A DNA stretch of 64,000 nucleotides from Brugia malayi (taxonomy: Eukaryota > Nematoda > Chromadorea > Rhabditida > Onchocercidae): positions 3,820,001-3,884,000 of the forward strand of contig NW_025062478.1 of the NCBI RefSeq assembly GCF_000002995.4, in the 5' to 3' direction. Every line of letters starts with the position of its first letter. Positions within the stretch are counted from its first letter, which is position 1. Under the pieces are notes generated by a model, which searched no databases, was not told the origin of the DNA, and saw only the letters and a program-made list of their open reading frames with translations. The position numbers were made by a program, and so were the translations under genes. This document shows positions 14,992 through 28,900 of this stretch, one piece after another.

Positions 14992-15213
14992 AATTCAGGA
15001 TCAGGAAGGAATAGATCAGTAAATGTGATTCAGGATCAGGAAGGAATAGATCAGTAAATGTGGTTCAGAATCAGGAATGAATAGATCAGTAAATGTGATT
15101 CAGAATCAGGAATGAATAGATCAGTAAATGTGATTCAGAATCAGGAATGAATAGATCAGTAAATGTGATTCAAAATCAGGAATGAATAGATCAGTAAATG
15201 TGATTCAGAATCG
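14992..15213. repeat. 35-bp minisatellite, about six copies
   Basis: Units begin near 14992, 15027, 15062, 15097, 15132, 15167 and 15202. Each carries an ATAGATCAGTAAATGT core. The first two copies share a GGAAGGAA variant and the later ones GGAATGAA, showing stepwise amplification. Confidence 0.97.
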
Positions 15214-16865
15214 CAAAGCTAATGAATTTTATTTACACTGATAATTTCATATTCATTTATGAATTCATTTACTTAAGCGACTAAAAAAGAAATTTGTTAA
15301 ATGTTGATTGATTAATTAATTAATCTGCATAAACAATAAGTGGAATTATCAAATATTGGTTAACTTTTTGATTTATTTTATCACCAAACTTATATTTCCT
15401 TCAATGAACAATTAATTAGTCTACTTATTTATTTAAATTGAAATTATATTGCAATTTAAGAAAAAAAGAAATATTATTTTGTCGTAAATTGAATTTAATG
15501 ACAAATTAATGAGCATTGGAATGCAACAACAAATTGACATTTTGTGTATTACAAATTGATGAACCTTCGCACATTAAAAGAAAAAATGAAAAAGAAATTT
15601 TTATCATTAAAATAAAAAAAAAAAAAAGAAATTGCACAATAAATAAAAGCTAATTTTATTTTCTACAAATAATTTTTTTTTTTAATTTTTTGATTTTTGG
15701 AATAAATTTTAAAAATATATGTATTTACTATCGTTTGTTTAATATTTCATATGCATTCAGTAAGTAAAATATAATTTAAAGTATATTACAATAATATGCG
15801 AAGTTATATTTTTTGCTTCATTTTATTGAAAAGTAAAGTGAATTTAAATGAAAATAAATTCAATTGCATTTTTGCAAAAGATAAAAAATATTATTTTTTC
15901 ATATTTAAAAAATTGATCAAAAAATGAATAAATTCAAAATAGAATTTTTCAAAATGATTAATGAATTTCAGTAAAATGAAATTAATTTCAAAATTGTTAG
16001 AAACATTTAAACAATTCCATTACCAATATGTATTTCATTTCGTATTTTGCTCAATTATAAATTTTTTAATTTATTATTCATCCATGCATTATAGTATAAT
16101 AAAATGACAGAAAGGTTCTTTTTTCTCTTTTTTTTATAAAACTACGGCATTTAAATTTCAAAAAGATCAATGAAAATGATATAAATAATTGTATTTTCGA
16201 AAGTTATTGACTGACTAAAATAGTAATTAATAAATTCCCATCAAAAAATAAAAGCGAAATTAAATAAGTGGAACATAATCAAAAGAATAACGTACAACTT
16301 AAAAAATATTAATTAAATAATTAAATGATTAAAATCATATAAACAAATTTTAATTAAAAAAAATATAATAAAAGAAATGAAAATGATTTAAATAGTAATT
16401 TTAACCAATTTATTTTAATGTTAAATTAAAAAAAAAAAAAGCTTTTTGTTTATTATCTGTTTAATATTCAATTATTAACTCAAAATATAAAAAAAAAAAA
16501 AATTAATAACAACTGCAAATTAATGACAATTATGTGTGTTACAATCCATTAAATTCATTTAATTTTAAAAATAAACATGAAAGATGCCAAGGACTAAAGG
16601 CTAAAGGCTTATAAAATAAATAATTCAAAAGTTTTCCTTCATTTTCTCGTCTAACCTTTGTTAATTGTTAATTCATTAAATTTATATTTGTATGTTTGTG
16701 TACAAAAAGAAGAAAAGAAATGAAAATGAGAGAAGTTCGAATGAATTTCTTTCTGTTTTTGTGGTTACTATTTTAAGTGGAATGCACAGAAATTCTTTTC
16801 TTCTTTCAATAATAAAAAAAAGAAAAAAATGTATCTTAGACAGTGGCGAACGAATCACATTGTGC
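15214..16865. other. AT-rich intergenic DNA, no gene seen
   Basis: Homopolymer-rich sequence. The overlapping open frames at 16682-16973 lie on both strands and run into the TG repeat. No supported gene. Confidence 0.6.
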
Positions 16866-17410
16866 ATGTGGTGTATGTGTATGTATGTATGTGTGTATGT
16901 GTGTGTCTATGTATACTTGTGCATATATATGCATGTATGTGTGTGTACGTCTACTACGTTCATGTATGTGTGATGTCTGTTTGTGTGCATATACCTGGTG
17001 CATGTCTATGTATGGGTGTGGTGTATGTCTATTTATACGTGTATGTGATGTATATCTCTGTTTACGCATGTGTACGTACATGTATATATGTGATGTATGT
17101 TTATGTATTGCATGTATGTGGTGTATGTCTATGTGTGTGTACTTATATGTATGTGATGTATGTGTATACATGTGGTGTATGTCTATTTATGAACATGTGT
17201 GTATGTGGTGTATGTCCATGTATGTGTGTACTTATATGTATGTGATGTATGTGTATACATGTGGTGTATGTCTATTTATGAACATGTGTGTATGTGGTGT
17301 ATGTCCATGTATGTGTGTACTTATATGTATGTGATGTATGTGTATACATGTGGTGTATGTCTATTTATGAACATGTGTGTATGTGGTGTATGTCCATGTA
17401 TGTGTGTGTA
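16866..17410. repeat. TG-rich microsatellite with a nested 89-bp unit
   Basis: About 540 bases of ATGTGTG-type sequence. Inside it an 89-bp higher-order unit recurs: the marker CTATTTATGAACATG lies at about 17183, 17272 and 17361. Several overlapping Cys/Val/Tyr-rich or Thr/His-rich open frames on both strands are by-products of the repeat. Confidence 0.95.
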
Positions 17411-17462
17411 TTGAGTTGACTGACTGAGAGAGAATCGCTAGCACTGAGTTATATACACAGCA

Positions 17463-17490
17463 ATTCATTCATTCATTCATTCATTCATTC
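17463..17490. repeat. (ATTC)n microsatellite
   Basis: Perfect tetranucleotide run of seven units. Confidence 0.95.
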
Positions 17491-18442
17491 CCTAAGTGAT
17501 GTCATATGGTTTAGCTGAAGAAATGAGATAATTGTGTTAATTTTAACATTTAATTCATCAATTATTCCACCAATAAATAATCACAAAAAGAGAAATAAAA
17601 TCAAAATTAAATATTATTGCATTACTAATGCAATAATATTTAATTCTTTTTTTAAAAAATTATTTTATTAAATTATATATTATTCTACGAAAATCACATA
17701 TAATTAAATGATGCATATTAATTCATTTTTATTTCAATATTAAAAATTTGAAGTACCATTCAGTATTTCTTTTCTATTTGAAATATTATCATAATTTATG
17801 TGTGATACTATTATAACATTAATTTTAAATTGCTTTTAAATTAATAAGCGTCAAAGAGGCGTAAAGAATGAAAAATGCTAATTTAGTTATTATTGAAAGA
17901 AAATTAGGACAAATATTTTGTTAATATCATCAAATTTTGCTTTTTTTTTTTTTTAAATTACATATCCAACTGCAAAATTTTAGTTTTTATGAATGAATTA
18001 TCTGTGCAACACATTTACATCCATTAATATTGTTTCTTTTATTTTATTTTTTGAAATTATTCAAAATTTCATTCAGTCATCATCAAATCATTAGTACCAT
18101 CCTAATGTCTGACACAAACCATTTTTAAATTTACATTTTTTTTTCCCTTTTTTTCCCTCTGTAATTTTGCCTTTTTGAAATGTGTACCTTTGTAATAATG
18201 AATCATTTTAATGGAAATCATATCCGGCATTTAGTTAAATATAAAATGCCTGACTTTTTTTTTTCGTTTTTTTTTTGGATGGGGGAGAGGGGGTAAAAAA
18301 ATTACCCGTCTTTTCTGGAAGAATATAGAAAGAAGGAAAAAAAGTTTGGAGTATAGTTATAGAGATTATTTTTCCCAAATGAAACGACATTTCATTTGGG
18401 CGTGAAGGAAGAAAAAAAAAAAAGAAACAAATACCCGCTATT

Positions 18443-18598
18443 GTGAGAAAATTAACCTACCAAAGATACCACTCGATATTTGTAAGTGAGAAAATTACCT
18501 ACCAAAAATAAGAGATATTTGTGAGTGAGAAAATTACCCATCAAAGATACCCGATATTTGTAAGTGGGAAAATTACCTACCAAAAATACGAGATAAAA
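18443..18598. repeat. 39-bp degenerate minisatellite, four copies
   Basis: Units start at 18443 (43 bp), 18486, 18525 and 18564. Each begins GTGAGAAAATTACC or a close variant and contains a GATATTTGTRA tail. It lies just downstream of a G-rich tract at about 18278-18292. Divergence between copies is moderate. Confidence 0.9.
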
Positions 18599-19933
18599 AT
18601 GTCTGTTATTATTTGAGTGTAGAAATAAAAAATAAAAATAAAAAGGTAAAAAATGTTCTCAAAAAAAAAAGTGTCCCAATAATCGGAAATAATTGATAAT
18701 AGAAATGGAAATCGATAAGAACTTAATATCTTCCATTCATATTTGTTAATCTATGATTAAAAAGCATTAAAAACAAAATGGATAATCACATTTCTCGCAT
18801 TTATTTAATATTCCATTTGTGGAAGAAAAAAAATTTTTTAATTGAAAAATTTAAATAAATTAAAATTATACTAAAATTAGTAATAAATGGAATTAAAAAC
18901 AAAAATCATTAATTAATTAGAGAAAAAAAAATTTATTGCAAAAAAATCGTAACAAATTCCTATTTTGGTTTTTTTGGTTTTTTATTTTTGTTAATCAATT
19001 TGCCGGTCATTTCTTTTTCTTTTTTGACCTATTTGTTACGATTAAATAAAATTAGCAAAATTTCAAAGTTTCTTTTTTTCCTTTCAACAGCTAATAAACA
19101 ATAACAAAAAGATAATAAACAATAATATCAACAACAGTAACAATAAATATTTGAAGAAACAATAAATAATAATGCTAATAAACAATAAATAGCAAATGTT
19201 TAAAATTAAGCAAACATTTTGTTAAATTTAGTTTTCTAAAAAAGAAAAAAAAGAATTGTATACATAATAACTGAAATTTTTGCATTCTACTTATTATTAG
19301 TTCATAAAATACAAAAATGATGACATTCTCGGCATTGTTATAATTTGATCTTTATTCTCGATATTTTATCATCAATAATTCTCGAGAATACACTAAAAAA
19401 TGTTGACATTTTGGTATTTCTTATCAATGACCAATGATTGATTGATATTATTTACTGTTCGCTGTTTTCTGTTTTTCAATTTTGAAAATTATTATTTATT
19501 TGAAAGTTTTATTAACAAATGAATTTTCCACTTTTTTTTTAAAATTTGTTTCTTCTCATCAATTTCAATTAATAATGTAAAAAAGGAATAAATGAAAGAA
19601 TGGAATAAAATGATTTTTATTAATTTGTATTTAAAAGAATTTTTTTTTTTTGATTTCGAATTTAATTTAAGCAAACTATTAATGATAATTGATTTGCGAT
19701 CGTTCTTTTTTATTTTTTTTTTGAATGGATTTAAAGGTTTTTGCATTTTTCTTCCATAAACTTTTTACGCATATTTTTATTTTCCAATGCAATAATGAAT
19801 AAAATTCCTGAAAAAAAGGCCACCAATTTAATTTATTCATTCATTTATCGGAAAAAAAAATATTTATGTAATAAAAACGAATTGAGATAATTTTAATTAT
19901 ATAAACTTATGCTAATTTCAAATTAGATTAAAT
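18599..19933. other. AT-rich DNA downstream of the ABHD12-like gene
   Basis: No gene seen. It contains runs of AATAAT and AACAATAA repeats around 19090-19200 and a Lys/Asn-rich open frame (19492-19746, minus) that I do not support as coding. Confidence 0.55.
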
Positions 19934-22900
19934 TTAATCAATTTGAGTGAAACTGTTAGAAAATATTCGATCATGTTATTTTATATTTTTAATTTTTGAC
20001 GCAGAAAAAAAAACATATTTTATATTTCCAATTTTTTGAATTTTTCAAGGAAAGACAAACAAGCAAATAAATAAACAAATAAACAGCAGACAAATAAATA
20101 AACAAACAAACAGATAAATGAACAAATAAACAAATAAATAAATAAACAAACAAACAAACAAATAAACAAACTTCAATATAATTGGTAATTCTGGTGCCTT
20201 ATTAATATGTTTATGAAATAGTCCACGTCCGCCAGCAAATGAAATAAATCGAACGTTACGATTTGCTGATAATGCTGCATTATATAATTTTTTAGCTAAT
20301 GATATTGATATTACTTCATCATCAACAACGTGCATTATTAATATGGGACACGTGACCCTGTAATTTATACACGTAAGTGCTAATATGAAATGTGTTAGCG
20401 TGTATCATTAACGTAAGTGTTATGTATAACTTATATGATCAAAGTAAAAATAAAAAAATTGATATTTCATTTTCTAATATAATATACAAAATTTAAATAA
20501 AAAATAAATGAAAAATTTGCATCACATATATAAGTAGTGATTTTCCGTCAATTGACGTTTCAGCTGTAAACTTACCATTTTTCCGTCAAAATTTTCTTCT
20601 AATTATCAAAACATACTAACATTTGTTTTTCTCTGTAAACTATTGTAGATCATTACGTTTACTCAAATTGTTACAAATTACGTTTTACGTTTACGAAGTT
20701 ATTATAAATGAAAGTTTAATTATTATTAGATAAATTCAATCATTTTAAAATTTTAAGCATAATAATCAAATTTGAAATAAAAGTTAATCTAATTCAATTA
20801 TTTAGAGATTTCAACAAATTTTTCGTAACAATTAAATTTCTGCAATAAATTTTTAAAACAATTGAAATCATTTCTGAGTTTACAACAAAAATTTGATAAT
20901 AAATTAAATTTGAAGCAAAAAAAAAAAAAAAAAAAAATTGAAGTGAAATTTTACAATTTAATATTTATATCAGAATTGAAATGAATGCCAGCGTTTGAAA
21001 CTGATTGTTTGATAAAAATATTAAACCATGGTGTCCAACGCCATGCTACTGATTCCGATGATTGTGTGATAAGATCAATGGCATTATTAAACGGTGCTTC
21101 CAAAATTAAACCTGCAGGTGGCATATGCTTCATACTTAATTCCATTGTTACTGCGATTGAAACTCTTTAAAATAATTTTAAATTTATGACAATACTTCAT
21201 TAAAAGTTAAATAAGAGAGAAAATATTCATATTTATCAAACATTTTTCAATTATAATAAATTTTTGCGCTCTCTCTTTCTTTTCTTCTTAATAAAATATT
21301 CACTGATTAATTCTTATCAAAATTTAGTGATAACTTTTTAATAGGGATTTAATTTGATTAATGATTAATATAACTGATAAAAATAATCAAACAAAAATTG
21401 TTTGATATGATAAGTAATCATCGATAAAAATAGAAATATGAGAATTGCTCATTAATGAAATATAATTATATACATCAGTTTTTTTTTTTTTTTTCAATGA
21501 TAATTTTCCATACATTCTTAATTATTTCAATTATTAGCTCATTTAAATTATTCCAAAAAAAAAATCTTTTTTATTTCAAAAATAAAAGATTTTTTTTCAC
21601 TTCATTTTCTGAACTATAAACATTATTTTTAATGTTAAATTTATATGATTTTTATTTGTTATGGATTGATTAAACCCAATTAAAATTATTTTAATTAATA
21701 ATAAAATTGAATTACTTGTATTTGGTCATAAGTCATTTACAATCTATTATAATTTTTTTCGTTTGTTTTAAATTAAAAAATCGATTAAAATAAAAAATTT
21801 GCCTACCCACTTCCCATTGAATGTCCCCATATAAAAACATCATTTTCACCGGCTAAATTTTTTGTATAATTAAATAAAAATACGGAATCAGTAATAATTC
21901 CGGTCTCATTTGGATAGCCACTTGAATCACCAAATCCTAAATTATAAATTTCTAAAGAATTGTTATAAATTAGCTATAAAATAAAATTTTGATGATAAAA
22001 TTATTTCAATACTTCAATTTAAATCATTAAAAAGAAATGTTATTTGATTTACTGTAATTTAATTTTGAAGAAAAAAAAAACAAATTAATTAATGAATAAA
22101 TGGGAACATCGTTATTACTTTCATTATTAATTCCTATTCTACAAAAAGAATTTCAATAATTCGAAGTCATTAATCCATGTAATTACAATCATATCAATTA
22201 TTATCACTTTATCAGTTCTTACCGAAATATTTTTATCACTGTATTTAAATGTTTTATTTTTAAAAAAAGAAAAAAAAAAACCAAATAACCTCTATAATCT
22301 AAGCAAAGTACATGAAAATCCATTTCAGATAAAACATTATAAGTGTCCACTCGATTAGTCCATTGTCTAAAATGAAATAAATTTTTGGTAAAATTTAAAA
22401 TTTAGATAAATTTTTTTGGCTATTTCATCTTTTATTTAATATTTGATAAAAAAGAAAAAAAAGAAAAAAAAGAAAAACGCAAATATTTGAATTTCGATCA
22501 AATATATTTTTAATGTTTTGTATTAAAAAAATACATTTTTGTTTTGTTTTTTTTTCCGTTTTTTAACTTCAAACTTTCCTCTTTTAAATTATTTTATTGC
22601 AAAATAATGAAAATGTTCAACGCTAACATTAAATTATATTTTTAATAATTATTTCCAAAATTTGCATTTTTTTAGTTTTTTTTTTTACATTTCTTCTTTT
22701 TAAAGAATGGACAAAAGAATTTTATTTCTACGATATAAATTGAATTTTTTGTGAAACAAAAAAAAACTAAAATTTATTTCTAAGATTTATTCAAAATTAT
22801 TGAAATTGAATTTCAATTATTCATTACCGACTATGAGTACTGCCATGTAAATAAACAATGATTGTATAATTTTCGAGAGCTAACAATTTTTCCATTTCTT

Positions 22901-24458
22901 CATTTGATAAACTTTTCTGCTTTACCTTTTCAGACAATGTTTTCGGTAATATATGCCTATAATAAATAATAAAATTCAATAATTAATACTTTTTAAAAAA
23001 AAAAAAGTTTTTTATTTCTTTTAAAAGATAAAATAAATAAAACATATAAAAATAATAAGAAAATAAAATATAAAAAAAAAAATAAAATAATAAAAATAAA
23101 TAAAACTTTTAAGTTTTCATTGTTAAAAACTACTAAAAAAATAATTTTTTTTTTTGTAAAAAAGGTTTAAATTTTTTTGCTAAAGTAATTAAAATTATAT
23201 AAATCGTTTCCATATCTTTTTTGTTTAACGATTTCTTTTAAATAATAGAATACTATGAATAATTTTTAATTAAATATTTCAATTAAATGTTAGAGTATAA
23301 ATGATAATAATTCGATTAGATAATAAAATATAAATGAAAATTTTTTGATTAAATATTTCAATTAAATGATAGAATATAATGATATTTTTTTGATTAAATA
23401 TTTCAATTTCTTCTCAATATCATTCTTCTTTTTTTGTCGTTTGTTTCATTTTATGAAAAAAGTTTAAATTTAATTCCTTTTTTTTCGGAGTTCTTTATTC
23501 TATTATTATTTTACTAAACTTTAAAATGCTGTCGAAACAATTTAAATCACAAATTCATATCACAACAAATTTCTCACCAACATCCTAAACGTCCTGCTTC
23601 ACCATTTAAATAAAAATTTCGTCCATATGAAATAACACCTTTCAATAAATTAAAATCATCGTAATCCTGTACTGAAATATATTTTTATGGTTAAAATTTA
23701 AAAAAAAAAAGGCTATATTATGTAATTTATAAAATGACAAATAAAAAAGAAAAAATATTTTAATTAATTTATGAAAAATTGTTTACTTAAGTAAGATTAT
23801 ATATTTTTATGGTTAAAATTTAAAAAAAGCTATATTATGTGATTTATAAAGTGACAAAAAAAAAAACTTTAATTTATACAAAATTGTTTAATTTAGTAAG
23901 AATCATAGATTTAAATTAATTTAGCATAAGTTTTTCAAAAAATGGTGCAACATTAAATTATCAAATTAGTTTCACATTTTATATTATATTATCTCCTTTT
24001 TCTTTTTTTTTTTTTAAATTATCATTTGCTTCTTAAGATATTTAATAGATTAACAATTAAAATAGCTAGTTTTTTTTTTCTTTTTAAAAAAAAAATTTAA
24101 AAAATATATATTTCAACGACACTTTTATCTTACAGTTTATTGTTTCATACTATTTAAATACGATTATTTGATATGAGCAAACAATTATTAATAGTATAAT
24201 TTAAAAAATGAAAAAGAAAATTTTCAATCGAAGTTAATAATTAAAAAAGAATTTCCAAGTATAGTTTAATAATTAAAAATTAATTTTAAAGATTATTTTA
24301 ATTTAAAAAGAAAAAGAAAAACATAAAAAAAAAAAAAAAAAAAACATACTATAATGACCAAAGAAAAGTAAATGAGAAAAAGATGGATAAATGTAAAGTA
24401 AAAATGGAAAAATGAATGAAAGAATTGGAATTGTTGCAACTAATAACCACGCTCGCAT
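19934..24458 (-). CDS. ABHD12-like membrane serine hydrolase (lysophospholipase)
   Basis: Eight exons on the minus strand: 24350-24458, 23578-23671, 22828-22956, 22290-22366, 21807-21936, 20955-21164, 20172-20357 and probably 19934-19952. Phases agree throughout and the model gives 317 aa. Residues 10-30 form one hydrophobic anchor, as expected for ABHD12, whose catalytic domain faces the ER lumen or outside and hydrolyses lysophosphatidylserine and related lipids (family knowledge). Seen here: an LHG oxyanion motif near 105, DYRGFGDSSG near 133-142, nucleophile elbow GHSMG with Ser176, an acid at Asp262 or Asp263, and His298 in the HKHINKAPELP block typical of ABHD12. The acceptor at 21164 was chosen over a closer CAG because only it keeps frame and spacing between elbow and the MPPAG region. 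The last exon is uncertain: see the adjoining microsatellite. ABHD12B is the alternative name. Human ABHD12 is about 400 aa, so the N-terminal part is short here. Confidence 0.88.
20052..20171. repeat. (AAAC/AAAT)n tetranucleotide repeat at a splice donor
   Basis: An AAAC/AAAT tetranucleotide array abuts the 3-prime end of the penultimate ABHD12-like exon. On the gene strand it reads GTTTGTTTATTTG and so supplies the proposed donor GTTTGT. If not spliced it is translated as about 40 Phe/Leu/Val/Cys/Ile residues before a stop at 20045. Confidence 0.95.
23677..23915. repeat. 122-bp tandem duplication in ABHD12-like intron 1
   Basis: Two copies begin with ATATATTTTTATGG at 23677 and 23799. They share a TTAAAATTTAAAAA segment and a GCTATATTATGTRATTTATAAARTGAC segment. 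The copies differ mainly in A-run length and a few substitutions. The duplication lies directly upstream of exon 2. Confidence 0.88.
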
Positions 24459-25937
24459 ATTATTAAAAAAAAACAAAAAAAAATAATTATATTAATTTCA
24501 AATTTATTTCCTTTAATAATTATAATAAAATTAAATAATCTTTTTTATGCAAATTATATGAGAAAGATTAAATGTTAAATATTTCTGATCAGTTTAATTA
24601 TTTGCTACAAATCTTTAAATAAGTGATAGTTATGCAAAATTTTTAAATTATTAGTTTTAACTTTCATATTTAAAACTTTTTTTTGTCTTATTTTTTTTTT
24701 GAATTCAGATAAAATTTTGCATTTTCAGGAGATGATATATTATGTTTAATGTTGTTTAATAAATATAAACTAAGATAAATGGTTTTAGTTAAATGACAAA
24801 TATAAAATTGTTAACTGAATTATTATAAAATATAATTTTTAACTGTTTTAGTTTTTTTTTTTTTTTTTTTTTTTGATTTATTTTGTATTATTTAAAAATT
24901 GACTTAACAAAAAAACTTTTTCACACTTCTTCAGCATTATTTAAATATTAATTGTTTTTCATTCATCTATTCAATTTTTTCGATATCAATTAATTTTTTG
25001 AAATTATTGAAGAAATCAAGATGAAAATTTCATTTAATAATCATTCCAAATCATTTACCAATAAATATAAAATGGAATAATCAGATATTAAAAAACGAAA
25101 ATATTTGCTAGTGTTTTTGAGAAAATTAATGTAAGATTATTTTTGTAATCTTTTTGCAATCATTGATGGATGTAAAGAAAAAAAAAAACTGTGAAATCAA
25201 GAAAGTTTAAGTAATGATAAGTATGCGATAATAAAACTTTTAATTATTAAAATTTATCAAAAAAAAAAAAAAACCCACAAATTTAAGTTCATAGTATCAT
25301 TCATTAAAGAACGAAATAAAAGCTAAAGAAATGTTATTTGAAATAAAAATAAGGCATGACATTTAATAAAATGATATTACATGAGATCATTAATGTACAA
25401 AAAAGATTTCATTTACATTAACATATTTAACTAAAAAAATAAATCGGAAGCTACTATTTCTAAAAAATAAAACAAATTTTTTTATTATTTCTAAAATCAA
25501 ATAATGATAATAATAACGACTAATTTTTCCTATGAAAAAATGAATCACTTTTAAGCCTCAATTTATTTGCAATTTCAAATTTAAAATAATAAAGAAGCAA
25601 TCTCTTTTTTTTCCTTTCTTTAAAGAAATCAAAAAAAGCAAGTAGCAAACAGTTATAAATACTTCCAGCAAAAACAAAATAAAACCAAAAATTTCAGTGA
25701 AAAACCAAATAAAATCAGAAAATCTTAGAACTAAATTCATTAATTTGTCTTGAAGAAAATTTAAAATCAAAAAAACAAAAGCAAACAAATTAGCAAAGTG
25801 CATATTGTAAACACATCCAAGTGATAAACTACTAATTTCCACTAGAATAACTAGCTCATTTAATGAGAAAAAAATACAAATATACATGAAATTTTCTGCT
25901 TAGTCAATAATTTTTAATTCAGATTGTCCACTTATTA
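24459..25937. other. Spacer between the ABHD12-like and INTS5 genes
   Basis: About 1.5 kb of AT-rich DNA, containing the INTS5 3-prime flank and the ABHD12-like promoter region. A 109-codon minus-strand open frame (25558-25887) lies here and is discussed under findings. I see no other exon. Confidence 0.6.
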
Positions 25938-28900
25938 TTAAATTTCCATTCTGGTCGGAATTACGGATCCTGAATTCAGCTCATCCTCAAATATTAATGG
26001 AAAAATGAAGCCAAGCTTTGCAATATTTCGCTGTATGACAAGACGACATGATTCTCGAAATTTTGTTGGATTACCCTGTAAAGGTTACTTTTCTATTAAT
26101 TCTAGATTATAGATAATTATGATAACATTGATGAAAGCTTAATGAATCATGGTAGTGATGTGATAATATAGAATATAAAGCAAAGAATATTTCAAAAAAA
26201 AGTCTTTTCTCTCTCTCTTTTTTTTATTCAATTCATAATTTATTCAACTAAGTAAATTGATTAGCATCTATTCAAACTTTCGAAATAATAACATATCTAA
26301 ATACTATCTATCAATTTAGGAAAAAGGAAAATCTTTTGGATGCATTATATAAATTTTATTAAAATCTACGATTATGTATATATACTTTTCATAATAATCA
26401 AAAAGATTAGTTAAATTAAGCAAAATTTGAATTTAAACAAACTTTAAATTATTTCTAACAAAATTTTTCACAATATTCACTTACTTGAATAGGATCAATA
26501 GAAGAATTCAATGATCGATCAAACGCAGCATTAATCATATTTGCTGCTGATACTTCCGCATCCAAAACACTCTGAAAATTTTATGTTTGTTTCACTTTAT
26601 CTGTTAGTATATTTTCGTTACCTAATTGCTTATCAATTTTCATTTTATTCTCATTTTACACAGCAGAAAGATCACTTCCAAAAATTTCGTCCACTTTTTA
26701 TTAGATTAGCAAATGACTAAGATAAATTAAACATATGTAAAATTTCATACATTAATGATTAATTTTAGGTTTTTTTTTTTTTTTTAATTTTTAATAGATT
26801 TATACCAATCTATACTTATTTTATTGTGGTCAATATCATATATCATCTTCTTTCTTCTCATTAATTACAAACAAAGCTAATAGTTCAAAATATGAGTCAT
26901 CACAAAAATCATCATTTATGTATTGATCGTTAAGAATTTAAAAGAAAAAATTGAATATATTATAATGTTCAGCAGTTCAATAGGAATTAAACTTGCAATT
27001 TTTAATAGAACTATCATTGATCTTATCGATGGCTTTATAAGATATATTAAGATAAAGATAACAGATACCAGTTATAGATATGTCATATAAAAATAATGAT
27101 TACTTATCAAAATGAATGAACGCTAAAAAAAAAAGCAATAATTCAGAATTTTTCGCAAAAATTGATATCCAACGAAAAAAGAGTGCTAAGTTATGATAAC
27201 GAATAATGAGGAAATATAAATTATTGCAGAAAGTTTTTGATGCATATTTAGGATTCTAAAAGAGCAAAACAAAAAAAAAAAAAACTATACCTGAAAATAT
27301 TGCCAAACATCAAGCAAAATAACAAATCCTTCGCGACAGCTAACTCTTGTAATTAAATCAAAATAATAAACCATTTGTTGAGGTAGCATTTGTCCCTGAA
27401 ATTGCATTTAAAAAATTAGACTGTCAAAAATACATACAGGTATTAAGAAATAATCAAGTTTTGAAATCCACGCTGTGTCTTTTTTTACTATGAGACAATC
27501 TTTACTTCGAATTAGAAACAACACACATTGGACAAGTGTAAGAGCATAAGAATTTCCTTTAAAAACCTTTTATTATCCACATGATTTTCTTTCTTTTTAA
27601 TTTTGTGATTTATAATATCGTCTAATGACATTTAACACTAAAGGTAAATACTTCGCACACGAAGATAAATGCTTCGCATGCATCAAAATTAAATTATCAA
27701 AAAAAAAAAAAAGTGTACCTCAGGACAAAAACCTTTTTCTTTCGATCAATTATATTAAAGTTACTAAAAAATGAACAAACCTTACGAGCCAATAAAAACC
27801 ATTTATCAAGCATACTGGTAAGTTGTTTACGCGGTAGAGATTTTTGATCTGAACTATTTTCAAATTGTATCATAATAACAGCAAGATATGCCTGAAATAT
27901 TATAAAAGAATATAAAGAATGTTCAGTTGTCTTTTTTGAAAATTTTCGACAGCATTATTTAGTTAGATCATTTAGTAAAACGCGTTTACTTTTTAATCTT
28001 AAAGAATGTCAGAATTAGGCAGTTTATAGTATAAAGGTAATCGTATTATGTCTAAAGTGAAATTAACAATAAAAGTTTTTGATTTAATTAGCTAAATATA
28101 TCCTTAACATTTGTCAGATATATTATACATCCCAAATACAAAAGTAAAATGTAAATAAATATGAAATCCTTATGAACATATAGCAAATTTCAATGTGATT
28201 TAAAAATCATTCCAAATGGCTTTGAAGAAATTTGGAAAACTTTAAACTTACTTTCAGAAGTGGACAACAGTACCACAAACAAGGATGCACTTCGGTCAAT
28301 GCCAACATAATATCCCAAATAAGTGGAATTTCTGTGAGTCTTTTTGAAACTGCGATATATCTACAAACATAAAATTTAAACAGAAGGGAAATTTTTTTAT
28401 ATTATCCAAGTTCGACTGAATGCCTAATATGAATCGAAATTGATATTTCATATGTGCATGGTTGTTCAATTAATAGTAACAATAAAAAGAAAAAATATAC
28501 CTAATGAATATTTATTTATAATTATCACAACAAAAAAGTTCACCTATTTACTACGATGAACCATTTCGAAACAGCATTTTCAATGGAAAAACACCAATAA
28601 AAGTTCAATTTAACATGTATGAAGAAATTTCAAAATTCTAACGTGAAAAAATTAATAACCTTGGAATAACTTCACGGGCATGTTCCCATTCTTCCCAAAC
28701 AAAACTAGCAGCAAGACCGTCTTTGCATACTCGATCTGTCAATTTTATCGCCTAAAAAGCTAGCAATAAACAAATAAAAAAAATTTTTTTTTTTTTAAAA
28801 ATGCAAAAAAAAAAATTTTTTTACAAATGCATATTTAAAGATGCATCTGTCAAATATCCTATATTAATGATAATTTGATAGATCCGACCATATACAATAC

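Noticed and set aside
16829..17414. Overlapping Cys/Val/Tyr-rich frames on the plus strand and Thr/His-rich frames on the minus strand
   Set aside because: Both strands are open because of the TG repeat, which is typical of simple sequence and not of a gene.
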